The notes: generated from the sequence alone by a model not told the origin. A stretch of DNA of 64,000 bases from Rhizobium sp. 16-488-2b (GCF_017741815.1 NZ_JAGHMF010000031.1:159024-223023); one strand, 5' to 3'. Shown: positions 16,821 to 26,417, numbered from the stretch's first letter. Numbers and translations are program-made.

Positions 16821-18871
16821 GACTGCGCCTCCAGAATGAGGTTGAGATAGGGATCGACCGTGGCCTGCATGTCCGGAAGGATGACGGTCGTGGTGTCCAT
16901 CTGCTCTACGATTGCGGGTCCCGCGATGCGGTTGCCGGGCTTCAGCTTCTCGCGCGTGTAGACGGGGCAGCTGACGAAGTCCTTGGCTTCGTCCATGTAG
17001 ACCTGCCGGGAGCCGATGACGGCCGCCTGGCAATCCAGGCCAGCGTCGGGCTGCGGCACAAACTCGGCTTTGTTGACGACACCTACCGCCTCCAGGCGGA
17101 GGGTGACGATCTGGATCTGCTCGCCTTCGGCGATGAACCCGAACCGCTGCAGATGGGCCTGTTCGAAGCCCTTGATCAGGGCATCGAGCGTGTCGGCACC
17201 GACAGTGCCTGCAGTTACGGAAACCTGGAGTTCATAGTTCTGGCCGACATAGCGCACATCTGCGGTGCGGTTGACGATGCGGCGGCCGGCTTCGATGTCC
17301 TCCTGGGCGAACCAGGCATCGGCCTGAGCCTCAAGTGCTTCGAAACCGCTGATCATCGGCTCGACGGCGTCCTGGCTCACCTTCATTAGCCGCGAGATCG
17401 CGAAGTCGGAGCGCAGGTCGGTCAGAAGCAGGCCGAGTGCGCAGAGCGTGCCGGGGGTGAGCGGCACGATCATGCGGCTCATGTCGAGTTCTTTGGCAAG
17501 GCGTGCAGCATGCAGCGGGCCTGCGCCGCCGAAGGCCATTAGCGCATAGTCGCGCGGGTCATGACCGCGCTGCACGCTGATGAGGCGAATGGCCTTCGCC
17601 ATATTGGCGGTCACGACCGAGATGATACCCTGTGCCGTCTCCATCAGTCCGAGACCGAGCTGGTCGGCCAGTCTTTGAACGGCCTCGATGGCAAGGTCGC
17701 GGCGCACCTTCATGCGCCCACCGAGAATTTCGACGGGATTGAGCGTCTGTAGGACGATGTTGGCGTCGGTCACGGTCGCTTCCGTGTTGCCCCGTCCGTA
17801 GCAGACCGGCCCCGGATCCGCTCCGGCTGAGCGTGGGCCGACCTTGAGCAGGCCGCCGCTGTCGACGAAGGCGATCGAACCGCCGCCGGCTCCGACCGTG
17901 TGGATATCCAGCATCGGCGCCTTGATCGGGTAGCCGTGTACGTTCGCTTCGCCGGTGAGCTTGCAGACGCCACCCTGCAGAAGTGCGACGTCACTTGATG
18001 TGCCGCCCACGTCGAAGGTGATGATATTGTCGAAGCCCGCCATGCGGCCAACAGCCTGCGCTGCTACGACGCCGGTGCTCGGACCGGAAAGAACGGTGCG
18101 GACTGGGAGCTGGGCTGCCATGTCAAAGCCGATGACGCCGCCGTTCGACTGGGTCAGCTGCGGGGCGACCGGCACGCCGAGTTCCGACAGGCGAAGTTTC
18201 AGCCGGTCAATGTAACGCTGCATGACCGGGCCGAGATAGGCATTTACGACTGTCGTGGACATCCGCTCGTATTCTCGAAATTCCGGCGCCACTTCATGTG
18301 AGGCGCTGACGAAGACGTCAGGCATCTCCTCACGAAGGATCTCGACCACGCGCTTCTCATGTGCGTTATTCAGGAAGCCGTAGAGGAAGCAAACGGCAAT
18401 TGCTTTGACGTCCTCTTCGGCGAGCTTGCGCACGGCCGCGCGCAGCTTGTCCTCGTCGAGCACGCGGTCCTCTGAGCCATCGCATTTGAGGCGTTCTGGA
18501 ACTTCTTGCCGACGGTCGCGGCTGACCAGGGTTTCCGGCTTTTCGGCGTTCATGTCATAGAGACTTGGGCGCTTCTGACGGCCGATTTCCAGAAGATCAC
18601 GAAAGCCGTCGGTGGTAATCAGCCCGGTGGCGACACCTTTCAACTCGATGAGTGCATTGGTGGCGACCGTCGTTCCATGGCCGAGGAAAGCCACATGGGC
18701 CGCGGTGCTGGCAACGGTCGCAAGCCCTTCCGAAACACCATCTGAGATTCCGCGCGAAGGGTCATCAGGTGTCGACGGTACTTTCCAGATGTCGAGTTTC
18801 CCCGTCTCCTCGTCGAATAAGCAGACATCGGTGAACGTGCCGCCGGAATCTACGCCAATTCTCAATGCCAT
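16817..18871 (-). CDS. hyuA: Hydantoinase/oxoprolinase A-type subunit
   Basis: 684 residues from ATG 18871, where the family start RIGVDSGGTFTDV follows at once; an upstream in-frame start would add an unrelated 30-residue leader. The protein has the actin-like ATPase fold: phosphate-binding DSGGTFTDV at residues 7-15 and DVGGTSSDVALL at about 287. It activates the ring amide with ATP, and HyuB completes hydrolysis. Overlap with hyuB indicates stoichiometric production. Known substrates of the family are hydantoins, 5-oxo-L-proline and acetone-carboxylase-like relatives; a pyroglutamate-type opine lactam is the inferred substrate. Confidence 0.9.
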   Translation of the reverse strand: MALRIGVDSGGTFTDVCLFDEETGKLDIWKVPSTPDDPSRGISDGVSEGLATVASTAAHVAFLGHGTTVATNALIELKGVATGLITTDGFRDLLEIGRQKRPSLYDMNAEKPETLVSRDRRQEVPERLKCDGSEDRVLDEDKLRAAVRKLAEEDVKAIAVCFLYGFLNNAHEKRVVEILREEMPDVFVSASHEVAPEFREYERMSTTVVNAYLGPVMQRYIDRLKLRLSELGVPVAPQLTQSNGGVIGFDMAAQLPVRTVLSGPSTGVVAAQAVGRMAGFDNIITFDVGGTSSDVALLQGGVCKLTGEANVHGYPIKAPMLDIHTVGAGGGSIAFVDSGGLLKVGPRSAGADPGPVCYGRGNTEATVTDANIVLQTLNPVEILGGRMKVRRDLAIEAVQRLADQLGLGLMETAQGIISVVTANMAKAIRLISVQRGHDPRDYALMAFGGAGPLHAARLAKELDMSRMIVPLTPGTLCALGLLLTDLRSDFAISRLMKVSQDAVEPMISGFEALEAQADAWFAQEDIEAGRRIVNRTADVRYVGQNYELQVSVTAGTVGADTLDALIKGFEQAHLQRFGFIAEGEQIQIVTLRLEAVGVVNKAEFVPQPDAGLDCQAAVIGSRQVYMDEAKDFVSCPVYTREKLKPGNRIAGPAIVEQMDTTTVILPDMQATVDPYLNLILEAQS

Positions 18872-18908
18872 GTCTTCACCCTCTTTGGCCAAGGTTTTGG
18901 CGAGCGGA

Positions 18909-20222
18909 TCAGGCTGCCTTGGTCTTCTTGAAACGATCGAAGCGGAACGGAGCGGGGTCAACGCACGGCTGTGCGTCGGTGACGAGATCGGCCATCAGCT
19001 TTCCAGCACCAGGCCCAATGCCGAAACCATGGCCGGAGAAGCCGCTGGCAATAAAGAACCCGGGAATGCCGCCCGCCGGTCCAATGACTGGGACCGCATC
19101 AGGCGTCACGTCGATCAAACCGGCCCAGCTTTGGGTTATGCGGCTGTCAGCGAAGGCTGGAAACGCCTTGACGAGATGCGCAAAGCCTTCCCGGTTAAAG
19201 CGTTCGAATGGCATTGGATCAAGAATGCGCACATGTTCGAAAGGCGAAATTTCGTCCGCTGCCCAGGAGCGAGGCGTTCGCCATTCGTCGACGAACCGGC
19301 TGCCGACGCGGAGTTTGAGCTCGCGCCAGCTTTTGATCAATGTCGGTGCGAAATCAGAGAAGAGACGAAAGCTGTCGGGCACGATTGGAGCGATATTGGC
19401 GTTTCGCATGGCGATCGTGAAGCTACCGTCAGACCGCCTGCGGAAGGAAAAATTGTCGGCGCCAACGGGCATGTCTGGAACCCCATCAACAGACGTCGCT
19501 CGCGCCACCGATGCGAGAATCTTGAGCTGCGGAAAGTCGATGCCCATGTTGCCGCTAAAGAGCCGTGACCAGGCGCCGCCGGCAAGGACGACAGACGAGC
19601 AGGCGATGCGTCCGCGCTCGGTGACCACGCCGCTGACAGCACCTGCAGAACGTTCTATCGATCGGACCGCGCAGCCCGTGATGACGTGTGCGCCGGCGCG
19701 GATCGCGCCACGGGCTATCGCCGGCGCAGCCTTGAACGGTTCGGCACGGCCGTCGGTGGACGTATGCAGGGCAGCGGTAAAGCCATCGGCCATGCCGGGA
19801 AGATGCTGGCGCAATTCCTCGCTCCGCAGCAGGCGGGAATCGAGACCAAATTCGCGCGCATGCACCAGCCAAGCTTCGTACTCAGCCTCCTGGCGCGCAT
19901 TGCGACAAAGATAGGCAACGCCCGTCTGCCGAAATCCAGTTTCCTCGCCAATTCGAGCGTTGAGGCCCTTCCAAAGCGAAAGGCTCTCTATCGCTAGCGG
20001 CAGTTCCGAAGCATCGCGTCCCATCTGCCGCACCCAGCCCCAATTGCGGCCGGACTGCTCGCCCGCAATGAGACCTTTTTCGCAGACTGCGACAGATACG
20101 CCGCGCTCGGCCAGCTCCAACGCCGTCGAGATGCCGACAATCCCGCCGCCAATCACGACGACATCCACCTTTGATGGCATGGCCTGATTGGAGGGGACAG
20201 CGTCGGGAATAATACGTGACAT
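18909..20222 (-). CDS. FAD-dependent amino acid/opine oxidoreductase (DAO family)
   Basis: 437 residues. The dinucleotide-binding VVVIGGGIVGI at 21-31 is followed by the subfamily sequence SGRNWGWVRQMGRD and, near the C-terminus, TPDAVPVIGP and SGFSGHGFGIGPGAGKL, all typical of D-amino-acid-oxidase-like flavoproteins such as those acting on secondary amines. No signal peptide. It would oxidise the C-N bond of the ligand to an imine that hydrolyses to an amino acid and a sugar carbonyl; a RidA-like protein is encoded nearby. In mannityl-opine regions a deaminase-like protein cleaving mannopinic acid occupies an equivalent place. Other substrates (sarcosine-like, D-amino acids) remain possible. 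Confidence 0.85.
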   Translation of the reverse strand: MSRIIPDAVPSNQAMPSKVDVVVIGGGIVGISTALELAERGVSVAVCEKGLIAGEQSGRNWGWVRQMGRDASELPLAIESLSLWKGLNARIGEETGFRQTGVAYLCRNARQEAEYEAWLVHAREFGLDSRLLRSEELRQHLPGMADGFTAALHTSTDGRAEPFKAAPAIARGAIRAGAHVITGCAVRSIERSAGAVSGVVTERGRIACSSVVLAGGAWSRLFSGNMGIDFPQLKILASVARATSVDGVPDMPVGADNFSFRRRSDGSFTIAMRNANIAPIVPDSFRLFSDFAPTLIKSWRELKLRVGSRFVDEWRTPRSWAADEISPFEHVRILDPMPFERFNREGFAHLVKAFPAFADSRITQSWAGLIDVTPDAVPVIGPAGGIPGFFIASGFSGHGFGIGPGAGKLMADLVTDAQPCVDPAPFRFDRFKKTKAA

Positions 20223-20242
20223 AATTTATCTCACTGGCTTTA

Positions 20243-20953
20243 TTAGAGTGTGTCTTCGAGCCGGCAGTTGACCAGCATCTCCGCCATTGCAGCATTGTTG
20301 GGCAGTTCGATTGCGGTGCGCACGAGTGAGGCCAGCGTTTCCGGTTGGATCATCTCATCGGGCGTGACCTTATTGGTGTAGGAACTCATTTCGGTGCGCA
20401 CGAAGCTCGGGCAGATCGCCGTTGCACGCACGCCTTTTTCCCACGCCACCTGGCGCGTCGTATGGGTCAGGCCCATCACGGCGAACTTCGTCATGTTATA
20501 GCCGACGAAGGCGTTCCTGACCCGCTTTCCCGAGAGCGAGGCTATGTTGACGATGCGCCCGGCACCCGTCGCCTCGAGGTGAGGCATGCAGAGGCGGGTG
20601 AGGCGCAAGGGTGCCTTCACGTTAACTGCCCAGAGCCGGTCGAGCGCCTCGTCGTTGTCGTCCATCAGGGAGACCTGCTCGCCGAGGCCGGCATTGTTTA
20701 CGAGAGCATCGATCCGTTGAAACTTCTCTGCTGCTGACGCCACCCATCGATCCGAAGTTGCCGGTTCATAGGCATCAAAATGCGCATAGTGCAGTCGGTC
20801 GTTTTCAGGACCGAACTGCGTTTCCAGCATTTTGACGTCGCGAGCACCGAGGCTTAAGCGATAGCCATGCTCGGCGAGTTCGCGTGCGATTGCGAGCCCG
20901 ATGCCGCGGCTTGCTCCAGAAATCAGTACTACGCGTGAGCTATGTGCCGTCAT
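20243..20953 (-). CDS. Short-chain dehydrogenase, MocC-like (paralog of the Mas1 reductase half)
   Basis: 236 residues from ATG 20953, chosen because AGGAG precedes it; a longer frame upstream adds an unlikely 53-residue leader. SDR motifs: GASRGIG 13-19, NNAG 86-89, IASLSG with the catalytic Ser, Y152 and K156. It aligns almost without gaps with residues 200-425 of the Mas1-like fusion at 1585-2877 (shared blocks include SLGAR, GRIVNI, GYNMTK and TEMS). MocC is the catabolic mannopine oxidoreductase known to resemble the C-terminal half of Mas1, so oxidation of a mannityl opine to the deoxyfructosyl form is the likely reaction. First gene of the leftward operon with the FAD oxidase and hyuAB. 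Confidence 0.82.
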   Translation of the reverse strand: MTAHSSRVVLISGASRGIGLAIARELAEHGYRLSLGARDVKMLETQFGPENDRLHYAHFDAYEPATSDRWVASAAEKFQRIDALVNNAGLGEQVSLMDDNDEALDRLWAVNVKAPLRLTRLCMPHLEATGAGRIVNIASLSGKRVRNAFVGYNMTKFAVMGLTHTTRQVAWEKGVRATAICPSFVRTEMSSYTNKVTPDEMIQPETLASLVRTAIELPNNAAMAEMLVNCRLEDTL

Positions 20954-21204
20954 TGTCAAATCTCCTGGGCGCCATCGTCTGGTCGAGAATTCGTTTGTCT
21001 TGACGGTAAGCGGGCTTTTCATTTCTGACAAGTGCATTGTGGTAGAAATCGCCAAAAAAGCTTCAAAAACTCCCACGATTGAAATGACAATTGCCAAAAT
21101 GCGAGCATCCACTTGACGAAGTTTGGCGTTTTATGGCTTAATCACTCAAAATACGTGCACAAGCGCTCAAAAGACTACGGGAACGGACTCTTCGACAAAG
21201 GAGA
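20954..21204. promoter_or_regulatory. Divergent promoter of the SDR-hyu operon and transporter 2
   Basis: TTGACG at 21115-21120 could be a -35 element for the rightward operon. TTTATGGCTTA at 21130-21140 repeats the motif at 8671-8681. Several CAAAA/TTTTG tracts (CAAAAAAG, TCAAAAAC, TCAAAATACG, TCAAAAGAC) resemble the spacing of DeoR-type operators. These shared features suggest one regulator for both transporter operons. Confidence 0.45.
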
Positions 21205-22938
21205 GTGAAACGCAGATCGGATCGCGGTATGCCGGGTAGGGAAATTCTAAGAATCGATAATCTTTCCATCGCCTTTAGGACGGATGGCGGCCTACGGGCC
21301 GTTGTCAACGGCGTCTCACTTGCACTGACATCAGGCGAAATTCTGGGCCTTGTGGGTGAGAGTGGCAGTGGAAAAACTATCCTGTCGCTGGCAGCGATGG
21401 GTCTTCTGCCGCACAACGCCACGGTTACGAGCGGACGGGTCGAGTTTGCCGGCGAAAATCTGCTGACAGCTCGTCCCGACGTCTTGCGTAAGTTGCGCGG
21501 CAAACGCATTTCAATGATTTTTCAGGATCCGATGGCGTCGCTCGATCCGGTGTTTACCTGTGGAAGCCAGATTGTCGAGGCAATCCAGCTGCACGAGCGG
21601 ATAACTCGCCGCCAGGCCGGCGAACGTGCGCGGGATCTTCTGGCAAAGGTCGGGATCGCCGATCCGGCACGCTGCATGCGCTCCTACCCTCATGAACTGT
21701 CCGGCGGGCAATGCCAGCGCATTATGATCGCCATGGCGGTCGCCTGCAAACCCGACGTCATCATCGCCGACGAACCGACGACGGCTCTCGATGTTACGGT
21801 ACAAAAACAGGTTCTTACCCTGCTACGCGATCTCAATCGGGAAATCGGAGCAGCAATTCTGCTGATCACGCATGACCTCGGTGTTATCTACGAGGTCGCT
21901 GACCGCGTTGCTGTCATCTATCGTGGTGACCTGATGGAGCAGGCCTCCACAGGCGACCTGTTTAGGGCGCCGCGAAGCGCCTACACCAAGGCGTTGATCG
22001 CCTCCATGCCATCGGCCTCCACGCCACAAAGCCGCCTTCCAGTCATATGCAGGGATGACCTTGGCCAGATCTCAAGCGTAGTCGAGGTTCGGCCGTCACA
22101 GAAGGAGCGCCTTTCGAAAAAGCCTGAGGGTGAAACGCTCCTCGAAATTCGCAATCTGACGAAAACGTACTGGCTTCGCGAGACTGCTCTTTCGGCGCCG
22201 AAGCCTTTTCGTGCCGTCGACGATGTCAGTCTGGTTATTCCGGCCCGGTCGACAGTCGGGCTTGTCGGTGAGTCCGGTTGTGGGAAATCGACGCTCTCGC
22301 GCCTTGTCATGCGCTTGATGCAGCCTGACAGTGGCGCCATCGAGTTTGAGGGCCACGATCTCGTTTCCCTTGATCACGACCGGTTACGTGCTGCCAGGCG
22401 CGACTTTGCGCTCGTGTTCCAGAACCCTTATGGCTCGCTCAATCCACGACAGACGGTCACCGATCTTGTCGCGGCGCCCATCGACATCCACCAGCGGGGA
22501 CGCGATCGCGAAGCGGCGGTCGCCAGGCTCCTCGATGCGGTCGGCTTGCCCCGAGATGCCATGGGCCGTTATCCACACGAGTTTTCTGGCGGCCAACGCC
22601 AGCGGATCGTTATCGCTCGCGCTCTGGCTCTCAACCCAAAGCTTCTCATTTGCGACGAGGCCGTCTCGGCGCTCGATGTGTCCGTTCAGGCGCAAGTTCT
22701 CAACCTGCTGCACGATCTGCAGGACGAATTCGATCTCACCTACCTGTTCATCTCGCATGACATGTCCGTAGTCCGCCACGTTAGCGATACGATCGCAGTG
22801 ATGCAGAAGGGCAAGATTGTCGAAATCGGCCCTGCTGCAGAGGTCTTCGACAATCCCAAAGAGGACTATACCCGCACACTCCTGAGCGCAGTGCCCAAGA
22901 TCGGCACTGGCCGGCCAGCCGCTCTGGAGGCGCATTGA
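21205..22938 (+). CDS. Fused dual ATPase of Dpp/Opp transporter (DppD-DppF), system 2
   Basis: 577 residues with two ABC cassettes. N-half: GESGSGKTI, IFQDPMASLDP, LSGGQCQR, VIIADEPTTALD, ITHDL. C-half: GESGCGKST, VFQNPYGSLNP, FSGGQRQR, LLICDEAVSALD, ISHDM. All catalytic residues are present. The start is uncertain: GTG at 21205 sits directly after AAAGGAGA (rather close), and ATG at 21229 lacks a good site. Unlike system 1 the ATPase is the first gene, followed by permeases and the binding protein. The two systems are paralogous but not recent copies. Confidence 0.92.
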   Translation: MKRRSDRGMPGREILRIDNLSIAFRTDGGLRAVVNGVSLALTSGEILGLVGESGSGKTILSLAAMGLLPHNATVTSGRVEFAGENLLTARPDVLRKLRGKRISMIFQDPMASLDPVFTCGSQIVEAIQLHERITRRQAGERARDLLAKVGIADPARCMRSYPHELSGGQCQRIMIAMAVACKPDVIIADEPTTALDVTVQKQVLTLLRDLNREIGAAILLITHDLGVIYEVADRVAVIYRGDLMEQASTGDLFRAPRSAYTKALIASMPSASTPQSRLPVICRDDLGQISSVVEVRPSQKERLSKKPEGETLLEIRNLTKTYWLRETALSAPKPFRAVDDVSLVIPARSTVGLVGESGCGKSTLSRLVMRLMQPDSGAIEFEGHDLVSLDHDRLRAARRDFALVFQNPYGSLNPRQTVTDLVAAPIDIHQRGRDREAAVARLLDAVGLPRDAMGRYPHEFSGGQRQRIVIARALALNPKLLICDEAVSALDVSVQAQVLNLLHDLQDEFDLTYLFISHDMSVVRHVSDTIAVMQKGKIVEIGPAAEVFDNPKEDYTRTLLSAVPKIGTGRPAALEAH

Positions 22939-23909
22939 TGGAGACCTTATCAACATTTGTCATCACACTGGGATCGAGGCTTGTTACCGCACTGGTTCAG
23001 CTCTGGGTCATTGCGACCCTCGTCTTCTCCATCATGTACATCATGCCCGGCGATCCGGTGCTGTTGCTCTTGGGACCCGAGAGCAATCCCTCTCCGGAGA
23101 CGGTCGCCGCCATGCGTCATCAGCTCGGTCTCGACCAGCCCGTCCTGGCGCAATATCTCAAGTGGCTCGGCAATGCCGCAACCGGCGATCTCGGGAACTC
23201 CCTTGATGGCGTTCCCGTTGTCGAATACGTGACGTCCAGCCTCCCCAAGACTATCGAACTTGCGAGCGCTGCTATCGTCCTTGCCGCCATCATCGGCGTG
23301 CCGGTCGGTATATCGGCGGCCCTACGCCGCGGACGTTTTCTCGACGGTCTGTTGACGTCGCTCTCGACCCTTGGGATTTCGGTTCCTGTCTATATCCTCG
23401 GCTCGCTTCTCATCCTTCTTCTTAGCCTCAAGCTCGGATGGCTCCCTTCGAGCGGCTATACCGACATTTCCCGAAACGCATTTCTGCATTTCCAGAAGCT
23501 GACCTTGCCGGCTGTCACCCTCGGCCTCGGCCTAGCCGCTTCGATCGCTCGCATGACGCGCTCGTCGATGCTCGAGATCCTGGGCCGTGATTTCGTGCGA
23601 TCTTTGCGGGCAAGGGGAATGCCCGAACGGCGCGTGATCTGGATTCACGTCCTTCGGAATGCAGCGATCCCGATTGTGACGATCGTCGGCCTGCAACTCG
23701 GCAACCTGATGGGTGGCACGGTACTGGTCGAAGCCCTCTTCAACTGGCCTGGATTGAGCACCCTTCTCGTCACGGCCGTTTCCAACCGCAACTATCCCCT
23801 GGTCCAGGGCAGCATCCTGACCATCGCGGCGTTGTTCATTCTGATCAATCTGTGCGTCGACATCCTCTACAGCCTTCTCGATCCACGCATCCGCCGGAAA
23901 CGCGCATGA
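22935..23909 (+). CDS. Dpp/Opp-type ABC transporter permease (DppB-like), system 2
   Basis: 324 residues. Starts within the ATPase stop (ATGA overlap). The N-terminal MPGDPVLLLLGPESNPSPE segment, the six spans, the EAA loop (DFVRSLRARGMPERRVIWIH) and the C-terminal CVDILYSLLDPRIRRK identify a DppB-type permease. It pairs with the DppC-like protein that starts at 23906 in the same overlapping manner. Confidence 0.92.
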   Translation: MMETLSTFVITLGSRLVTALVQLWVIATLVFSIMYIMPGDPVLLLLGPESNPSPETVAAMRHQLGLDQPVLAQYLKWLGNAATGDLGNSLDGVPVVEYVTSSLPKTIELASAAIVLAAIIGVPVGISAALRRGRFLDGLLTSLSTLGISVPVYILGSLLILLLSLKLGWLPSSGYTDISRNAFLHFQKLTLPAVTLGLGLAASIARMTRSSMLEILGRDFVRSLRARGMPERRVIWIHVLRNAAIPIVTIVGLQLGNLMGGTVLVEALFNWPGLSTLLVTAVSNRNYPLVQGSILTIAALFILINLCVDILYSLLDPRIRRKRA

Positions 23910-24733
23910 AGACGACCTTTGTTTTTCGCCGACCGCTCGTCGCCGCCAGTCTGCTTGTCGTGACGGTGGTCCTCGGGATCGCACTGGCTGGGCCTCTTCT
24001 CGCCCCGCACGATCCGCTCGCAATCAACCAGAACGCGGTCAACCAGGCGAGTTCGGCGCAATACCTGCTCGGCACCGACGAGTTCGGTCGCGATATCTTA
24101 TCGCGTCTCCTGATAGGCATCCGTCCGACGATGATGGTGGCGGTTATCTCCACCACCATTGCCGCCATAGGCGGCACGGCTTGCGGCGTCGTCGGCGCCT
24201 ATAGTCGGCCGGTTCTGGCCTTCTTCGTCATGCGTGGCGTCGATATCATGCTGAGTTTCCCGGCGATCTTGCTTGCGCTGCTCGCCGTCGGTTTCTGGCG
24301 CAGCGGGGTCGTCAGCCTCAGTGTGGTCATCGGCATCATCTTCATCCCGCAATTTGCACGCGTCGCGCAATCGGCGACGCTGCAGGTGATCAGGCAGGAA
24401 TTCGTCGAAGCCGAGCACGCCATGGGCGCGCGCTACCTTAGAGTCGTCTTGCGGGCGATCCTGCCGAATATTCTGTCGCCACTGGTTGTTCAGGCAACAT
24501 TGACGATAGCAGCGGCGATCCTGCTTGAATCCGGCCTGAGTTTTCTCGGTCTCGGCATCGTGCCGCCCGAACCATCATGGGGGCAGATGATCGGGACGGC
24601 GCGCGGCTATCTCAGCCAGAATCCCATGTATGTTGTTTGGCCCTCCGTGTGCCTCGCGCTCACTGTTCTCGCCATCAACGTCCTCGGGGACGCGCTTCGC
24701 GATTACCTCGACCCGAGACTCCGTGAGAACTGA
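23906..24733 (+). CDS. Dpp/Opp-type ABC transporter permease (DppC-like), system 2
   Basis: 275 residues from the ATG overlapping the dppB-like stop. First span at about residues 10-32, then LLGTDEFGRDILSRLLIGIR, the EAA loop (EFVEAEHAMGARYLRVVLRAILPN) and the ending VLGDALRDYLDPRLREN, as in the DppC family. Second half of the channel for system 2. Confidence 0.92.
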   Translation: MKTTFVFRRPLVAASLLVVTVVLGIALAGPLLAPHDPLAINQNAVNQASSAQYLLGTDEFGRDILSRLLIGIRPTMMVAVISTTIAAIGGTACGVVGAYSRPVLAFFVMRGVDIMLSFPAILLALLAVGFWRSGVVSLSVVIGIIFIPQFARVAQSATLQVIRQEFVEAEHAMGARYLRVVLRAILPNILSPLVVQATLTIAAAILLESGLSFLGLGIVPPEPSWGQMIGTARGYLSQNPMYVVWPSVCLALTVLAINVLGDALRDYLDPRLREN

Positions 24734-24759
24734 CACCTTCAACAAAGAGAGGGAACATC

Positions 24760-26289
24760 ATGAAGAGAATTCTCCAAATGGCTCTCGCTGTGAGCCTTCT
24801 GGGGCCGACGGCCACGAGTGCGCTCGCAGGCGGCACCCTTTACTTCGGACTTTCGGGAGAGCCGTCGACACTCGATACGGTCGTCCAGCCCGGCACGTCA
24901 GGCCGTACCGTCAAGCTGGCGATCCATCGCGGGCTTGTAAACTATGGTATCGATGGCAAAATCTCACCGGAACTGGCCGAAAGCTACGATGTCAGCCTCG
25001 ATGCGAAGGAGTTCACCTTCCACCTACGACAGGCAACATTCCATGATGGTTCGCCCGTTACCGCCGCGGATGTGAAGGCCTCCCTGGAGAGAATTCTCGA
25101 CCCGAAAGGAAAGGGCGCCTTCCGCAACGAACTTTCGATCATATCTAAGATCGAAACGCCGGACGAAAAGACCGTCAAATTGACCCTTTCGAGCCCCTCG
25201 GTTGCGCTCATCGACTATCTCGCCCTACCGGAATCCGTCATTGTGCCAGCGGCGTGGCTGGCAAAGAATGCCGACAACCCGACCGCTTCGCCGATCGGCG
25301 CTGGCCCTTTCCAGTTCGTCAGTTGGACGCGCGGCCGTGAAATTGTCGTCAAGAAGTTTCCCGGCTACTACAAGAAGGGCAAGCCGGATCTCGACGAGGT
25401 TCATTATGTCTTCTACAGCGACGAGAACACACGGGTAAACGCCCTGAAATCCGGAGACGTTGACATCATCGACTACGTGCCCGCGAAAGATGCCGCCGAT
25501 CTCGAGAAAGGGCCTGATACGGAGCTTTTGAGGAACACCGGTCCGTTCATGGGACTGCAGTTCAATACCAAGTTTGAACCGTTCTCAAAGCCTGAGGTTC
25601 GCCAGGCGATCGCCTATGCCGTCGATCGTAGCGTCATCATCAATACCGCCTTCAACGGCCTGGGCAGTCCGATCTACGGGATTGCCATTCCGAAGGGTTA
25701 TATGGGCTATTCCGAAGCCAAGGCGAACTATTTCTCGCATGACATCGAGAAGGCCAAGGCGCTGCTTGCCAAGGCCGGATATCCGAATGGCTTCGAGGCA
25801 CGACTGCTTGCATCGTCGCAATACAGTTTTCACCAGAATACGGCGATCGCCATTCAGTCAGAGCTGGCCAAGATCGGTATCAAGGTAAAGCTCGATCTAC
25901 CCGATTGGGCAAGCCGCATGGCGAAGGCGACGGGGGCTGATTACGATTTCACCGTGCTCGGTAGCCTCGGTGAAATTACCGATGCGGACTGGCTGAGCAA
26001 CTACTATTACGGCGGTGACAAGCTCGTCCGGACCAACAATTCCCCGTATTTCAATGATCCACAGATCAATGAACTGCTCGACAAGGGCAGGGCAACGGTT
26101 GACAAGGCCGAACGAGCGAAAATCTACGATGCTTTTGTCGATAGAGCGCTCGAACTGTCGCCGCTTGTCTATTTCATGTGGCGCGAACAGAGCTACGCCG
26201 TCAAGAAGGGCGTAACCGGTTTCACAAACATGCCTGGCTTTCTGACCTTCCAGTCCGGCCTTAGCATCGAAAACACGAAAATCGAGTGA
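24760..26289 (+). CDS. Periplasmic substrate-binding protein, SBP family 5, system 2
   Basis: 509 residues with a Sec signal peptide ending near ATSALA (residue 23). Family-5 features: LAESYDVSLDAKEFTFHLRQ (a variant of the family block), FHDGSPVTAADV, GAGPFQF and the C-terminal lobe ending GLSIENTKIE. Start ATG follows AAAGAGAGGGAACATC. The length matches the system 1 binding protein exactly, but sequence similarity by eye is only moderate, suggesting a different ligand, for example one of two related opines. Confidence 0.92.
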   Translation: MKRILQMALAVSLLGPTATSALAGGTLYFGLSGEPSTLDTVVQPGTSGRTVKLAIHRGLVNYGIDGKISPELAESYDVSLDAKEFTFHLRQATFHDGSPVTAADVKASLERILDPKGKGAFRNELSIISKIETPDEKTVKLTLSSPSVALIDYLALPESVIVPAAWLAKNADNPTASPIGAGPFQFVSWTRGREIVVKKFPGYYKKGKPDLDEVHYVFYSDENTRVNALKSGDVDIIDYVPAKDAADLEKGPDTELLRNTGPFMGLQFNTKFEPFSKPEVRQAIAYAVDRSVIINTAFNGLGSPIYGIAIPKGYMGYSEAKANYFSHDIEKAKALLAKAGYPNGFEARLLASSQYSFHQNTAIAIQSELAKIGIKVKLDLPDWASRMAKATGADYDFTVLGSLGEITDADWLSNYYYGGDKLVRTNNSPYFNDPQINELLDKGRATVDKAERAKIYDAFVDRALELSPLVYFMWREQSYAVKKGVTGFTNMPGFLTFQSGLSIENTKIE

Positions 26290-26296
26290 ACTTGCA

Positions 26297-26329
26297 GGCT
26301 GCCGGATGCGACGAGCGCGTTCGGCAGCC
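26297..26329 (+). terminator. Hairpin after transporter operon 2
   Basis: GGCTGCCG (26297-26304) pairs with CGGCAGCC (26322-26329); the 17-nt loop has further partial pairing. Followed by a short CTTT stretch. Likely terminator for the rightward operon, 8 bp after the stop. Confidence 0.55.
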
Positions 26330-26417
26330 GATCCTTTCGGCAAGAAATGCTCGGCCTCTGGCCCGAGGAAAAGTAGCTTCTGACATCTCGCGTTCTTCGC
26401 TCGACAATCGTCTCCCT

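Noticed and set aside
18612..19914. Long plus-strand open frames opposite hyuA and the FAD oxidase
   Set aside because: They mirror the codon structure of well-supported minus-strand genes, have Arg/Pro/Ser-rich products without domains and no ribosome-binding sites.
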